A program made the position numbers and the translations under genes. A DNA stretch of 64,000 nucleotides from Albimonas pacifica (GTDB lineage: Bacteria; Pseudomonadota; Alphaproteobacteria; Rhodobacterales; Rhodobacteraceae). The stretch is from assembly GCF_900113695.1 (NCBI RefSeq), contig NZ_FOQH01000001.1:642345-706344 (forward strand), given 5' to 3'. Below, piece after piece: positions 1 through 8,067 of the stretch. Within the stretch, counting starts at the first letter, position 1. Each line of letters opens with the position of its first letter. The notes beneath the pieces are model-generated. The model saw nothing but the letters and a program-made list of their open reading frames with translations, did not search any database and was not told the origin of the DNA.

Positions 1-1055
1 CCGACAGCGTCACCCAGCGCGCGGCGACGCAGCCCAACAGCTTCGACATCGCCGACATCGAGTACTGGATCTGCAAGAAGGTCTGGGGCGCGGGCAACCT
101 GCAGGCGATGGACACCTCGAAAATCGCCAACTACGACAAGATCGTGGGCATCTTCAAATCGGGCAAGCTGACGCCTGAGAGCGTCATCGCCCAGGGCACC
201 GCGCCGCATACGGTGGGCTTCACCGAAGGTCCGGGCTCGAAGACCTTCGCCGATACCGAGACCGGCTGGATGACGCTGATCCCCACGATCTACAACGCCG
301 ACACGCTGGGCATCCGCCCCGACCTGATCGGGCGGCCGATCAACAACTGGCATGAGCTGCTGAACCCCGAGTTCCAGGGCAAGGCCTCGATCCTCGACAT
401 CTCCTCGATCGGGATCATGGACATGGCCATGGTCTGCGAGTCGATGGGCGAGATCCAGTACGGCGACAAGGGCAACATGACGACGGAGGAGATCGACAAG
501 ACCATCGCGATCTTCACCGACGCCAAGAAGCGCGGCCAGTTCCGCGCCTTCTGGAAGAGCTTCGACGAGAGCGTGAACTTCATGGCCTCGGGCGAGGTGG
601 TGATCCAGTCGATGTGGTCGCCCGCGATCACCGCGGTGAAGTCGAAGGGCATCCCCTGCGTCTACCAGCCGCTGGAAGAGGGCTACCGGAGCTGGGGCGG
701 CGGTCTGGGCCTGTCGGCGGCGCTGTCGGGGATCGAGCTCGAAGCGGCCTACGAGTACATCAACTGGTATCTCTCGGGCTGGGTCGGCGGCTTCCTGATG
801 CGCCAGGGCTACTACTCGGCGGTGCCCGAGACCTCCAAGGAGTTCATGACCGAGAACGAGTGGGGCTACTGGTTCGAGGGCAAGGAGGCCGTGGAGCCGA
901 TCGCCAACCCGTTCGGCGACGTGATGGCCCAGGCCGGCGAAGTCCGCGACGGCGGCTCGTTCTACGAGCGCATGGGCTCGGTCGCCTGCTGGAACGCGGT
1001 GATGGACGAGAACAAGTACCTCGTGCGCAAGTGGAACGAGTTCATCGCCGCCTGA
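1..1055 (+). CDS. ABC transporter extracellular solute-binding protein (PotD-like), 5' truncated by window edge
   Basis: This is the periplasmic substrate-binding component of an ABC importer. The reading frame is open from base 3, so the start and signal peptide lie upstream of the window. The visible 350 residues look like the PotD/PotF (spermidine/putrescine-type) fold, with a central LIPTIYNADTLGIRPD stretch, a conserved WSPAI segment and a C-terminal region rich in W/Y. The two permease genes that follow on the same strand (1195 and 2113) fit one operon. The ATPase is not in the window and is probably upstream. The ligand cannot be read from sequence; the racemase gene at 2961 hints at an amino-acid or hydantoin-like compound. 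An intergenic palindrome (1062-1121) sits directly after the stop. Confidence 0.88.
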   Translation, partial: DSVTQRAATQPNSFDIADIEYWICKKVWGAGNLQAMDTSKIANYDKIVGIFKSGKLTPESVIAQGTAPHTVGFTEGPGSKTFADTETGWMTLIPTIYNADTLGIRPDLIGRPINNWHELLNPEFQGKASILDISSIGIMDMAMVCESMGEIQYGDKGNMTTEEIDKTIAIFTDAKKRGQFRAFWKSFDESVNFMASGEVVIQSMWSPAITAVKSKGIPCVYQPLEEGYRSWGGGLGLSAALSGIELEAAYEYINWYLSGWVGGFLMRQGYYSAVPETSKEFMTENEWGYWFEGKEAVEPIANPFGDVMAQAGEVRDGGSFYERMGSVACWNAVMDENKYLVRKWNEFIAA

Positions 1056-1061
1056 CGGCGC

Positions 1062-1121
1062 GGTCGGCGGGACGGCTCTGTTTCGCGCCTGCGGCGCGAA
1101 AGGCGCCCGCCCGCCGACCCC
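1062..1121. repeat. Palindromic intergenic element, copy A
   Basis: Outer arms GGTCGGCGGGACG and CGCCCGCCCGCCGACC enclose an inner hairpin TTTCGCGCC-TGC-GGCGCGAAA. The flanks match copies B (3638), C (10605) and D (14966), but the inner stem has a different sequence that still pairs perfectly. It lies between the binding-protein and first permease genes, where such a structure could lower downstream expression. Confidence 0.8.
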
Positions 1122-1194
1122 CTCGCACGCATCCGGCCTCCGCCTGCGCGGCGGGGGCCGGGGTCCGCAACGCCCGACATGCAGGGACGCCGAG

Positions 1195-2109
1195 ATGACC
1201 GACATGCCGCTCGACGCCGCGCCGCCGGCGGAGACGTCCCAGGCCTCAGAGGTGCGCACGCTGCCCGGCTGGCTGGCCTCCTGGCTGCTGGTGAGCCCGC
1301 TGGCCCTGGTGCTGGCGGTGTTCCTGCTGATCCCCATCGCGGTGATCGTCACCGTCAGCTTCTGGGGCTACAACGAGTGGGACTTCTTCCCCGACTTCAC
1401 CTTCGAGAACTACGAGTATCTGCTGTCCTCGTCGGTGACCTGGGCGACCTATCTCAACACGCTGAAATACGTGGCGCTGTCGTGGCTGTTCACCGCTTCG
1501 ATCGGCTTCACGGCGGCCTATTTCCTGGCCTTCCACATCCGCTCGACCGTGTGGCAGGTGGCGCTGTTCCTGGTCTGCACGATCCCGTTCTGGACCTCGA
1601 ACATCATCCGCATGATCTCCTGGGTGCCGTTCCTGGGGCGCAACGGGCTGGCGAACCAGTTCCTGCAGGGCATTGGCGTGATCGACGAACCGCTGGAGTT
1701 CCTGCTGTTCTCGGACTTCGCGGTCGTGCTGGCCTTCGTGCACCTCTACACGCTGTTCATGGTGGTGCCGATCTTCAATTCGATGATGCGCATCGACCGG
1801 AGCCTGATCGAGGCGGCGCGGGACCAGGGGGCGAGCGGGTTCCAGATCCTCACCAACGTGATCCTGCCGCTGTCGAAGCCGGGGCTGATGATCGGCTCGA
1901 TCTTCGTGGTGACGCTGGTGATGGGGGATTTCATCACCGTGCGGTTCATGAGCGGGTCTCAGTCGGCCTCGGTGGGGCGGATCATCCAGAACGAGATCGC
2001 GCTCCTGCAGTATCCGGCCGCCGCGGCCTCGGCGGTGGTGCTGCTGATCACGGTGCTGATCATGATCGCCGTGATGCTGCGGCTGGTCGACATCCGCAAG
2101 GAGCTCTGA
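1195..2109 (+). CDS. ABC transporter permease, PotB/binding-protein-dependent type
   Basis: Inner-membrane permease of the importer. The 304-residue protein has about six hydrophobic helices (first at roughly residues 29-53), preceded by a polar 25-residue N-terminus. The cytoplasmic EAA loop is visible as EAARDQGASGFQILTNVILP around residues 200-220, the contact site for the ATPase. ATG at 1195 follows a short GA-rich stretch. It ends 3 bp before the next permease start, so the two are probably translationally linked. Family is clear; substrate is not. Confidence 0.92.
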   Translation: MTDMPLDAAPPAETSQASEVRTLPGWLASWLLVSPLALVLAVFLLIPIAVIVTVSFWGYNEWDFFPDFTFENYEYLLSSSVTWATYLNTLKYVALSWLFTASIGFTAAYFLAFHIRSTVWQVALFLVCTIPFWTSNIIRMISWVPFLGRNGLANQFLQGIGVIDEPLEFLLFSDFAVVLAFVHLYTLFMVVPIFNSMMRIDRSLIEAARDQGASGFQILTNVILPLSKPGLMIGSIFVVTLVMGDFITVRFMSGSQSASVGRIIQNEIALLQYPAAAASAVVLLITVLIMIAVMLRLVDIRKEL

Positions 2110-2112
2110 GCC

Positions 2113-2955
2113 ATGTCCGAGAAACGCGGCGCGGCCTTCTACGTCCTCGCGATCTTCTTCGCCCTGTTCGTGGCCTTTCTCTACGGGCCGATCGTGACCA
2201 TCGGGATCCTGAGCTTCCAGGGGCCCTCGGGGGGGCTGACCTTTCCGATGAACGGGGTCTCGACCCACTGGTTCTTCGACCTGTTCGAGCAGCAGGCGGT
2301 GGGGGACTTCTGGGGGTCCTTCTCGCGCAGCTTCATGCTGGGGCTGATGGTGATGGCGGTGACCGTGGTGGTCTCGGTGATGGCGGGGCTGGCGTTCCGG
2401 CGGCGCTTCGTCGGCGCGACCTGGCTGTTCTACCTCGCCGTGACCTCGCTGATCATCCCCTCGATCCTGGTCTCGCTGGGGGTGGGGCTGATGTTCGACA
2501 TCGCAGGCATCACGCCGAACTGGTTCAGCTCGGCCTTCGGGGCGCAGCTGACCTGGACGCTGCCCTTCGGCCTGCTGATCATGTTCGCGGTGTTCAACCG
2601 CTTCGACAAGAGCTACGAGGAGGCCGCCCGCGACCTGGGCGCCACGCCCTGGCAGACGGTGCGCCACGTGGTGCTGCCGATCATCGGGCCCTCGCTGATC
2701 GGCGTCGCGCTGTTCGGCTTCACGCTGAGCTACGACGAATTCGCGCGCACGCTGATGACCGCGGGGTCGAGGAACACGCTGCCGCTGGAGATCTTCGGCA
2801 TGACCACCAACGTGACCACGCCGGTGCTCTATGCGCTGGGGACGCTGACCACGGTGTTCAGCTTCCTGATCATCTGCGCGGCGCTGGGCGCGGTGGCGCT
2901 GACCCGGCGGCGCAAGGCGCGCGGGCCCTCGGACGCCGGCAAGGGGATGGTGTGA
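2113..2955 (+). CDS. ABC transporter permease, PotC-like
   Basis: Second inner-membrane permease of the same importer, 280 residues. Hydrophobic helices start at about residue 10, and the EAA motif reads YEEAARDLGATPWQTVRHVV at about residues 170-190. Spacing of 3 bp from the upstream permease and 5 bp to the downstream racemase supports one transcript. A pair of different permeases is typical of spermidine/putrescine/opine-type (POPT) transporters. Confidence 0.92.
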   Translation: MSEKRGAAFYVLAIFFALFVAFLYGPIVTIGILSFQGPSGGLTFPMNGVSTHWFFDLFEQQAVGDFWGSFSRSFMLGLMVMAVTVVVSVMAGLAFRRRFVGATWLFYLAVTSLIIPSILVSLGVGLMFDIAGITPNWFSSAFGAQLTWTLPFGLLIMFAVFNRFDKSYEEAARDLGATPWQTVRHVVLPIIGPSLIGVALFGFTLSYDEFARTLMTAGSRNTLPLEIFGMTTNVTTPVLYALGTLTTVFSFLIICAALGAVALTRRRKARGPSDAGKGMV

Positions 2956-2960
2956 GGGCG

Positions 2961-3632
2961 ATGCGCCTGCTGATCGTGAACCCGAACTCCACCGCCTCGA
3001 TGACGCGGTCGATCGGGGCGGCCGCGCGGGCCGTGGCCGGGCCGGGGACGGAGATCGCGGCGGTGAACCCCGCGGGCTCTCCCCCCGCCATCCAGGGCGC
3101 GGCGGACGGGGAGGCGGCGCTGCCGCACCTGCTGGCGCTGCACGCGGCCGAGACGGCGCGGCTCTCCCCCACGGCGGCGATCGTGGCCTGTTTCGACGAC
3201 ACCGGGGTGTGGGAGCTGAAGGCGAGCGCCCCCCATCCGGTGATCGGCATCGGCGAGGCGGGGATGATGGCGGCGGCCCTGCGCGGGCGACGGTTCTCGG
3301 TGGTCACGACCCTCGAGGTCTCGGTGCCGGTGATCGCGGAGAACGCGGTCCGCTACGGGTTCGGGGAACGCTGCACGAAGGTCCGCGCCTCGGGCGTGCC
3401 GGTGCTGGCGCTGGAGGAGGACCCCGAGGCCTCGGCCCGCGCGGTGCGCGAGGAGGTGCTGCGCGCGGCGGCCGAGGACGGGATCGAGGCGGTGGTGCTG
3501 GGCTGCGCGGGCATGGCTCATCTCGCCGACGGCATGGCCCGCGACGCGGGCTTGCCGGTGATCGACGGGGTGGCCGCGGCGGTGCGCCTCGCCGAGGCGC
3601 TGCACGGGCTTCCGGGGATGCGCGCCGCCTGA
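2961..3632 (+). CDS. Asp/Glu/hydantoin racemase family protein
   Basis: A 223-residue cofactor-independent racemase of the Asp/Glu/hydantoin racemase family (allantoin, hydantoin or arylmalonate relatives). The N-terminal NPNST motif (residues 7-11) and two candidate catalytic cysteines, Cys77 in VACFDD and Cys182 in LGCAGM, match the two-cysteine proton-transfer mechanism known for the family. ATG at 2961 lies 5 bp after the permease stop, so it is likely cotranscribed with the ABC importer. Inference: the importer brings in a chiral hydantoin, ureide or amino-acid derivative that this enzyme epimerises. The exact substrate cannot be assigned. Confidence 0.85.
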   Translation: MRLLIVNPNSTASMTRSIGAAARAVAGPGTEIAAVNPAGSPPAIQGAADGEAALPHLLALHAAETARLSPTAAIVACFDDTGVWELKASAPHPVIGIGEAGMMAAALRGRRFSVVTTLEVSVPVIAENAVRYGFGERCTKVRASGVPVLALEEDPEASARAVREEVLRAAAEDGIEAVVLGCAGMAHLADGMARDAGLPVIDGVAAAVRLAEALHGLPGMRAA

Positions 3633-3637
3633 GCGGG

Positions 3638-3695
3638 GGCCGGCGGGGCGGCTCTGTCGCGGGCTGCGCCCGCGAGGCGCCCGCCCGCCGACCCC
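3638..3695. repeat. Palindromic intergenic element, copy B
   Basis: Same ~58-bp element as copies A, C and D. Inner stem TCGCGGGC-TGC-GCCCGCGA, outer arms GGCCGGCGGGGCG / CGCCCGCCCGCCGACC. It starts six bases after the racemase stop and may end the importer operon. Confidence 0.8.
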
Positions 3696-3796
3696 GTCGC
3701 CGGCCCGATCGCCGGCCGCCTGCGCGCCGGCGATCGCCTTCGATCCGATGCAGGTTGCGCTTGACAGGCGGGGCGGGGGCGGGGCCTCTCGGGTCC

Positions 3797-4681
3797 ATGC
3801 CGAGCTCGCTCTACGTCCCGCCCCCCGGCCTGACCATCCGCCCCGCGACCCGCGAGGAGTTCGCGACCGCCGTCGACTGGGCGGCGGCGGAGGGGTGGAA
3901 CCCGGGCCTCGACGACCTCGACGCCTTCTTCGCCGCCGACCCGCGGGGCTTCTGGATGGCCTGGAAGGACGGAGCGCCGGTCTCCTGCATCTCGGTGGTG
4001 CGGGTCTCGGCCGACTTCGGCTTCCTGGGCTTCTACATCGCGCGGCCCGAGGCGCGCGGCGCCGGACTGGGCCTCGCGATCTGGGAGGCCGGGATGCACT
4101 ATCTCGGCGAACGGACGGTGGGCCTCGACGGGGTGCCGGCCCAGCAGGAGAACTACCGCAAGTCGGGCTTCGAATGGGTGGGGCGCAACGTGCGCTTCAC
4201 CGGGACGCCCGCGGCGCTGCCCCCGGCGCCCGCGGGGATCGAGATCCGCGCGGCCGAGCCGGGCGACCTGCCGGCGATCCTGGCGCTGGACCGGGCCTGC
4301 TACGGCGCTCCGCGCGACCGGTTCGCGGCGGGCTGGATCCTGCCCGCGCCGGGCGTGCGCCGCCGCTCGCTCGTCGCGATCCGCGACGGGGGGCTGGCGG
4401 GCGTGGGCACGATCCGCGACTGCCGCGCGGGCTTCAAGATCGGCCCGCTCTTCGCCCCCGACCCGGAGGCGGCGCGCGGGCTCTTCGCCGCGCTCTGCGC
4501 GCTGGCGCCGCCCGGCGCCGCGGTCAGCCTCGACGTGCCGGAGGCCAACGCCCCCGCCGTCGCCATGGCCGAGGCCGCGGGCCTGGTCCCCGCCTTCGAG
4601 ACCGCGCGCATGTACCGGGGCGAGGCGCCGGACCTGCCCGTCGGCTGGACCTGGGGCGTGACCACCTTCGAACTCGGCTGA
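3797..4681 (+). CDS. GNAT family N-acetyltransferase with C-terminal Acetyltransf_18-like domain
   Basis: A 294-residue protein with an N-terminal GNAT fold (about residues 11-140). The acetyl-CoA pyrophosphate loop is visible as RPEARGAGLGLAIWEAG, followed by QENYRKSGFEWVGRN, a typical GNAT C-terminal segment. The C-terminal half (about 150-290) is a second, weaker acetyltransferase-like domain as in YitH-type proteins. ATG at 3797 is the first start that keeps the domain without the GC-rich upstream translation. It stands alone between the importer operon and the XRE gene. The acceptor substrate is unknown. Confidence 0.82.
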   Translation: MPSSLYVPPPGLTIRPATREEFATAVDWAAAEGWNPGLDDLDAFFAADPRGFWMAWKDGAPVSCISVVRVSADFGFLGFYIARPEARGAGLGLAIWEAGMHYLGERTVGLDGVPAQQENYRKSGFEWVGRNVRFTGTPAALPPAPAGIEIRAAEPGDLPAILALDRACYGAPRDRFAAGWILPAPGVRRRSLVAIRDGGLAGVGTIRDCRAGFKIGPLFAPDPEAARGLFAALCALAPPGAAVSLDVPEANAPAVAMAEAAGLVPAFETARMYRGEAPDLPVGWTWGVTTFELG

Positions 4682-4689
4682 GGCGGTCC

Positions 4690-4708
4690 GATTACCTCGC
4701 GGGTCATC
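4690..4708. promoter_or_regulatory. Candidate operator 1 of the MmyB-type XRE regulator
   Basis: GATTACCTCGCGGGTCATC is an imperfect inverted repeat (GATnACC-N5-GGTnATC) centred 66 bp upstream of the regulator ATG. Twenty-two bases separate it from a -10-like TAGCCT (4731-4736). A close match at 6030-6048 lies 69 bp upstream of the small membrane-protein gene, also 22 bases from its -10-like element. Confidence 0.6.
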
Positions 4709-4764
4709 GACGCGGCCCCCCTCGCGGCCCTAGCCTCCGGTCCCTGCAGCCGGAGGCCGATCCC

Positions 4765-5556
4765 ATGACCGCATCCCCCCAACCCAGCGTCGGCGACCAC
4801 CTTCGCGCCTGGCGCAGGCGGCGGCGGATGAGCCAGCTCGCCTGCGCGCTGGAGGCCGAGATCTCCCAGCGCCACCTGTCCTTCGTCGAGTCCGGACGCG
4901 CGCGGCCCAGCCGCGAGATGCTGCTGCGCCTGGCCGACTGCCTCGAGGCGCCGCTGCGCGAGCGCAACGCGATCCTGCTCGCCGGCGGCTTCGCCCCGGT
5001 CTACCCGGAGCGCCCGCTGGACGCGCCCGAGATGGCCGCGGCCCGCGCGGCGGTGGAGCGGATCCTGAAGGGGCACGAGCCGTTCCCCGCGCTCGCCGTC
5101 GACCGGCGCTGGACGATCCTCGCGGCCAACGCGGGCGTCGCGGCGATGCTGGCGCTGGTCGAGGACGCCTCGCTGCTGGAGGGGCCGGTGAACGCCCTGC
5201 GCGTCACCCTGCACCCCGGCGGCCTCGCGCCCCGCATCGCCAACCTGGCCGAATGGCGCGCCCATGTGCTGGAGCGGCTGCGCGGCCAGGCGGCGCTGGC
5301 GCCGGACCCCGAGCTCGACGCGCTGGTCGAGGAACTGGCGGCCTACCCCGCCCCCCGCCCCGCGCCGCGCCCGCATCCGGACCCGCTGGGCGGCGTCGCC
5401 GTGCCGCTGAAGCTGGTGATGGGGGGGCGGGAGCTGTCGTTCCTCTCCACCACCACCGTCTTCGGAACGGCGGCGGAGGTGACGCTGTCGGAACTGGCGC
5501 TGGAGTGCTTCTTTCCCGCCGACGAGGCGACGGCGCAGGCGTTGCGCGGGGCCTGA
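4765..5556 (+). CDS. XRE-family transcriptional regulator with MmyB-like ligand-binding domain
   Basis: A 263-residue DNA-binding regulator. The helix-turn-helix covers about residues 9-65 (GDHLRAWRRRRRMSQ ... ISQRHLSFVESGRARPSREM). After GGFAPVYPERPLDAPEM comes the PAS-like MmyB ligand-binding domain (about residues 100-260), with typical DRRWTILAANAG and a Pro-rich AYPAPRPAPRPHPDP linker. Members usually repress or activate one or a few neighbouring genes. A palindrome upstream of its own ATG recurs upstream of the membrane-protein gene at 5593-5970, suggesting autoregulation and one extra target. It converges with that gene across a strong hairpin. Confidence 0.9.
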   Translation: MTASPQPSVGDHLRAWRRRRRMSQLACALEAEISQRHLSFVESGRARPSREMLLRLADCLEAPLRERNAILLAGGFAPVYPERPLDAPEMAAARAAVERILKGHEPFPALAVDRRWTILAANAGVAAMLALVEDASLLEGPVNALRVTLHPGGLAPRIANLAEWRAHVLERLRGQAALAPDPELDALVEELAAYPAPRPAPRPHPDPLGGVAVPLKLVMGGRELSFLSTTTVFGTAAEVTLSELALECFFPADEATAQALRGA

Positions 5557-5586
5557 CGGCCGCCGGCCCCGCGAGGCCGGCGGCCG
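5557..5586. terminator. Bidirectional terminator-like hairpin
   Basis: Perfect 12-bp stem CGGCCGCCGGCC / GGCCGGCGGCCG with a 6-base loop, placed between the convergent XRE regulator and membrane-protein genes. No U-tract is present. Confidence 0.6.
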
Positions 5587-5592
5587 GAGGTC

Positions 5593-5970
5593 TCAGGCCG
5601 GCTGCGGGGCGCGGGCGGCGGCGCGGCCCTCGGCCCAGGCGAAGGCGGCGACGAGGGCGGCCTGCGCCAGCACGAAGGCGGCGCCGAGCGCGGAGGGCGA
5701 GGTCAGGGCCAGGACCCCGAGGCTCGCCGCCGCCCAGGCCCAGTTGCCGATGACGATCAGCGCCACCAGAGGGCGGGCGGGCCGGCGCATCGCCAGCGCC
5801 ATCAGCCCCGCGCAGGGGAACAGGGCCAGGCCCGCGCCCAGCAGCAGCGCCGGCGGCAGGCCGAACAGGGCGCCCAGCGGGCCCGCGCCCAGGCTCAGCG
5901 CCAGCCCGCAGACCAGGCAGGTCAGCGCGTCGAGCCGCAGCAGCGCGCGCAGGGAAAGGCTCTCGGTCAT
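5593..5970 (-). CDS. Small integral membrane protein of unknown function, putative target of the XRE regulator
   Basis: A 125-residue, very hydrophobic protein with about four transmembrane helices (roughly residues 13-38, 42-62, 68-90 and 93-115). It has no recognisable catalytic motif and ends in a short basic/Pro tail. ATG at 5970 has a strong AAGGAG site in front (in the minus-strand run aagaaggagacgag). The promoter carries a palindrome (6030-6048) closely related to the one in front of the MmyB-type regulator gene, with identical spacing to the -10-like element. I do not recognise a named family; the overall shape resembles small DoxX/DUF-type membrane proteins. Confidence 0.75.
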   Translation of the reverse strand: MTESLSLRALLRLDALTCLVCGLALSLGAGPLGALFGLPPALLLGAGLALFPCAGLMALAMRRPARPLVALIVIGNWAWAAASLGVLALTSPSALGAAFVLAQAALVAAFAWAEGRAAARAPQPA

Positions 5971-6029
5971 CTCTCGTCTCCTTCTTGGATCGGGACGGGA
6001 GGAGCCTCGCGCAGGCGCGGAGTCGGGTC

Positions 6030-6048
6030 GATTACGTGGCAGGTCGTC
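6030..6048. promoter_or_regulatory. Candidate operator 2 of the MmyB-type XRE regulator
   Basis: GATTACGTGGCAGGTCGTC is an inverted repeat (GAnnAC-TG-CA-GTnnTC pattern) centred 69 bp upstream of the membrane-protein start. Over 4690-4714 versus 6030-6054, 20 of 25 bases are identical in plus-strand orientation. Because the site is palindromic, it also aligns in the orientation of each gene. Confidence 0.6.
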
Positions 6049-6084
6049 GTCGCGCGGCCGGCGCAGGGCCCGGCGCCGGCCGCC

Positions 6085-7185
6085 TCAGAACAGGAAGTCG
6101 CCGGCGTCGAGCGCCGAGGCCTCCACCCCCTCGAGCAGCAGGCGCGCGTCGCCGTCGCGGATCAGGGCGCCGTCGGGCCGCTCGCGCAGGCGCAGGCCGG
6201 CGAAGCCGTCGGCGCCGGAGAGGACCTCGATCCGGTCCTCGCCGGGCGTGAAGTCGGCGACCGCGTCGCGCCGGCCCTCGGCCTCGTCCAGAACGAAGAG
6301 GTCGGCGCCTCCGCCCCCGAGCAGCCGGTCCCGGCCGTCGCCCCCGCGCAGCCGGTCGTCGCCTCCGCCGCCCGCGAGCCGGTCGCGTCCCGCCTCGCCG
6401 TCGAGCGCGTCGTCCCCGCGCCCGCCCGCCAGCCGGTCGGCGCCCGCGCCCCCCGCGAGCCGGTCGCGCCCCAGGCCGCCCCCCAGGAGGTCCGCGCCGG
6501 GCCCGCCGCGCAGGTCGTCGGCGCCCGCGCCGCCCTGCAGCCGGTCGCCGCCGCCCAGCCCCGCCAGCAGGTCGTCCCCGCCGCCGCCCCTGAGCCGGTC
6601 CGCGCCCCCGTCGCCGGCCCGCAGGTCGTCGCCCGGTCCGCCCGGATCCGGAGACGGGCCGTAGAGCGCCGCCGCCCGGATCGCGTCGCGCAGCGTGAGG
6701 TCGAGCGCCGCCCCCGCGAAGGCGTTCATCAGCGAGCCGGCGCGCGGGTCGTGGCCCAGCCCGAGCGCGTGGCCGATCTCGTGCGCCAGGATCGCGTAGG
6801 CGTTCACCTCCTGCGATCCGAGCGGGTCGTGGGCGGGGTCGAGGTTCCAGCGCTCGGCCGCATCGAGGCGGACCGCGGCGCGCAGCTGCTCGCCGCCCCG
6901 GCGGCTGGAGAGGGTCTCGGCCAGCGTGCCGCCGGGCCCGTCGAGCGCGCTCCACCCGATCTCGATCAGCGCCGCGTCGTCCCCGGCGAAGGCGAAGCGG
7001 ACGTCGGCGACGGCCGCCCAGGCGGCGAAGGCGCGGGCGGCCAGCGCCTGCAGGCCGGGGTCGGTCAGGGGGGCTGCGAAGTCGTTGAAGCCGTTGGGCG
7101 CGGCGAAGGACCAGGTCACGGTCCCGCCGGGCGTGCCGTGGGGCAGGCCGCTCCACTTGCTGGCATGGACGTCGATGCGGGGCAT
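6085..7185 (-). CDS. Matrixin/serralysin-like zinc metalloprotease with C-terminal RTX repeats
   Basis: Probably a secreted protein of 366 residues. The N-terminal ~165 residues form a metzincin catalytic domain with zinc motif HEIGHALGLGHD (His135, Glu136, His139, His145) and a Met-turn-like SLMNAF a few residues later. Residues ~185-310 carry about twelve Gly/Asp nonapeptides (GGxGxDxLx) that bind calcium in RTX proteins. The end (ALDAGDFLF) is a type I secretion-like C-terminus. No Sec signal peptide is seen, as expected for type I export, but no exporter genes are nearby. It is shorter than classical serralysins (~470 aa). Its target is unknown. Confidence 0.85.
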   Translation of the reverse strand: MPRIDVHASKWSGLPHGTPGGTVTWSFAAPNGFNDFAAPLTDPGLQALAARAFAAWAAVADVRFAFAGDDAALIEIGWSALDGPGGTLAETLSSRRGGEQLRAAVRLDAAERWNLDPAHDPLGSQEVNAYAILAHEIGHALGLGHDPRAGSLMNAFAGAALDLTLRDAIRAAALYGPSPDPGGPGDDLRAGDGGADRLRGGGGDDLLAGLGGGDRLQGGAGADDLRGGPGADLLGGGLGRDRLAGGAGADRLAGGRGDDALDGEAGRDRLAGGGGDDRLRGGDGRDRLLGGGGADLFVLDEAEGRRDAVADFTPGEDRIEVLSGADGFAGLRLRERPDGALIRDGDARLLLEGVEASALDAGDFLF

Positions 7186-7317
7186 CGGCTCTCCTGCTCG
7201 GCCGGCGGGCCGGGTTGCAATCGGCGGGCGGGCGGGCTTCTCTCGACCGCGTCGCGCCCCGAGCGTTAGCGGGCCCGGGGGCGCGCTTCAAGAACAGGCC
7301 GGCGGGGAGGATGCGGG

Positions 7318-8061
7318 ATGACCGAAACGCGGACGATCGTGATCACGGGGGCGGGCTCGGGGATCGGGCGGGCGACGGCGCGGCGGTTCCTGGCCGCCGG
7401 CTGGAAGGTCGCGCTGGCGGGCCGCAGGCGGGAGGCGCTGGAGGAGACGGCGGGCGGGGCGCCGGGCGCGCTCTGCGTGGCGACCGACGTGACCGATCCC
7501 GCGCAGGTCGCCGCGCTGTTCGACGCGGCCGAGGCCGCCTTCGGGCGCATCGACGTGCTGTTCAACAACGCCGGCATCTTCACCAGGTCGGCCACCATCG
7601 ACGAGACGCCGCTCGACGACTGGTTCCGGTCGCTGAACGTGAACCTGACGGGCTCGGTGCTCTGCGCGCGGGAGGCCTTCGCGCGGATGCGCCGGCAGGA
7701 TCCCAAGGGCGGGCGGATCATCAACAACGGCTCGATCTCGGCCCAGTCGCCGCGGCCGGGGTCGTTCCCCTATTCGACCACCAAGCACGCGATGACGGGG
7801 CTGACCAAGGCGCTGTCGCTCGACGGGCGGCCCTTCGACATCGCCTGCTGCCAGATCGACATCGGCAACGCCGCCTCCGAGATGACCGAGGCGATGGGCA
7901 AGGGCGTGCCGCAGGCCGACGGCTCGGTGCGACCCGAGCCGCTGATGGACGTGGAGCACGTGGCGGACTCGGTCCTGCACATGGCCTCGCTGCCGCTGAG
8001 CGCGAACATGCAGTGGCTGACGATCATGGCGACGAAGATGCCGCTGATCGGGCGGGGCTGA
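7318..8061 (+). CDS. SDR family NAD(P)-dependent oxidoreductase
   Basis: A 247-residue classical short-chain dehydrogenase. The Rossmann motif TGAGSGIG lies at residues 10-17, the NNAG motif at 83-86, and the active-site Ser (139-141 region), Tyr152 and Lys156 (YSTTK) are all present. R36-R38 in the first loop after beta-2 (AGRRREA) suggests NADP preference. ATG at 7318 follows GGGGAGGATGCGGG. The convergent class II aldolase gene ends 7 bp downstream. Substrate unknown. Confidence 0.9.
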   Translation: MTETRTIVITGAGSGIGRATARRFLAAGWKVALAGRRREALEETAGGAPGALCVATDVTDPAQVAALFDAAEAAFGRIDVLFNNAGIFTRSATIDETPLDDWFRSLNVNLTGSVLCAREAFARMRRQDPKGGRIINNGSISAQSPRPGSFPYSTTKHAMTGLTKALSLDGRPFDIACCQIDIGNAASEMTEAMGKGVPQADGSVRPEPLMDVEHVADSVLHMASLPLSANMQWLTIMATKMPLIGRG

Positions 8062-8067
8062 GGGGGC

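Noticed and set aside
1246..2667. Minus-strand open frame of 473 codons opposite the permease genes
   Set aside because: His/Arg/Gln-rich translation is the shadow of GC-rich coding DNA on the other strand; the plus strand encodes clear ABC permeases.
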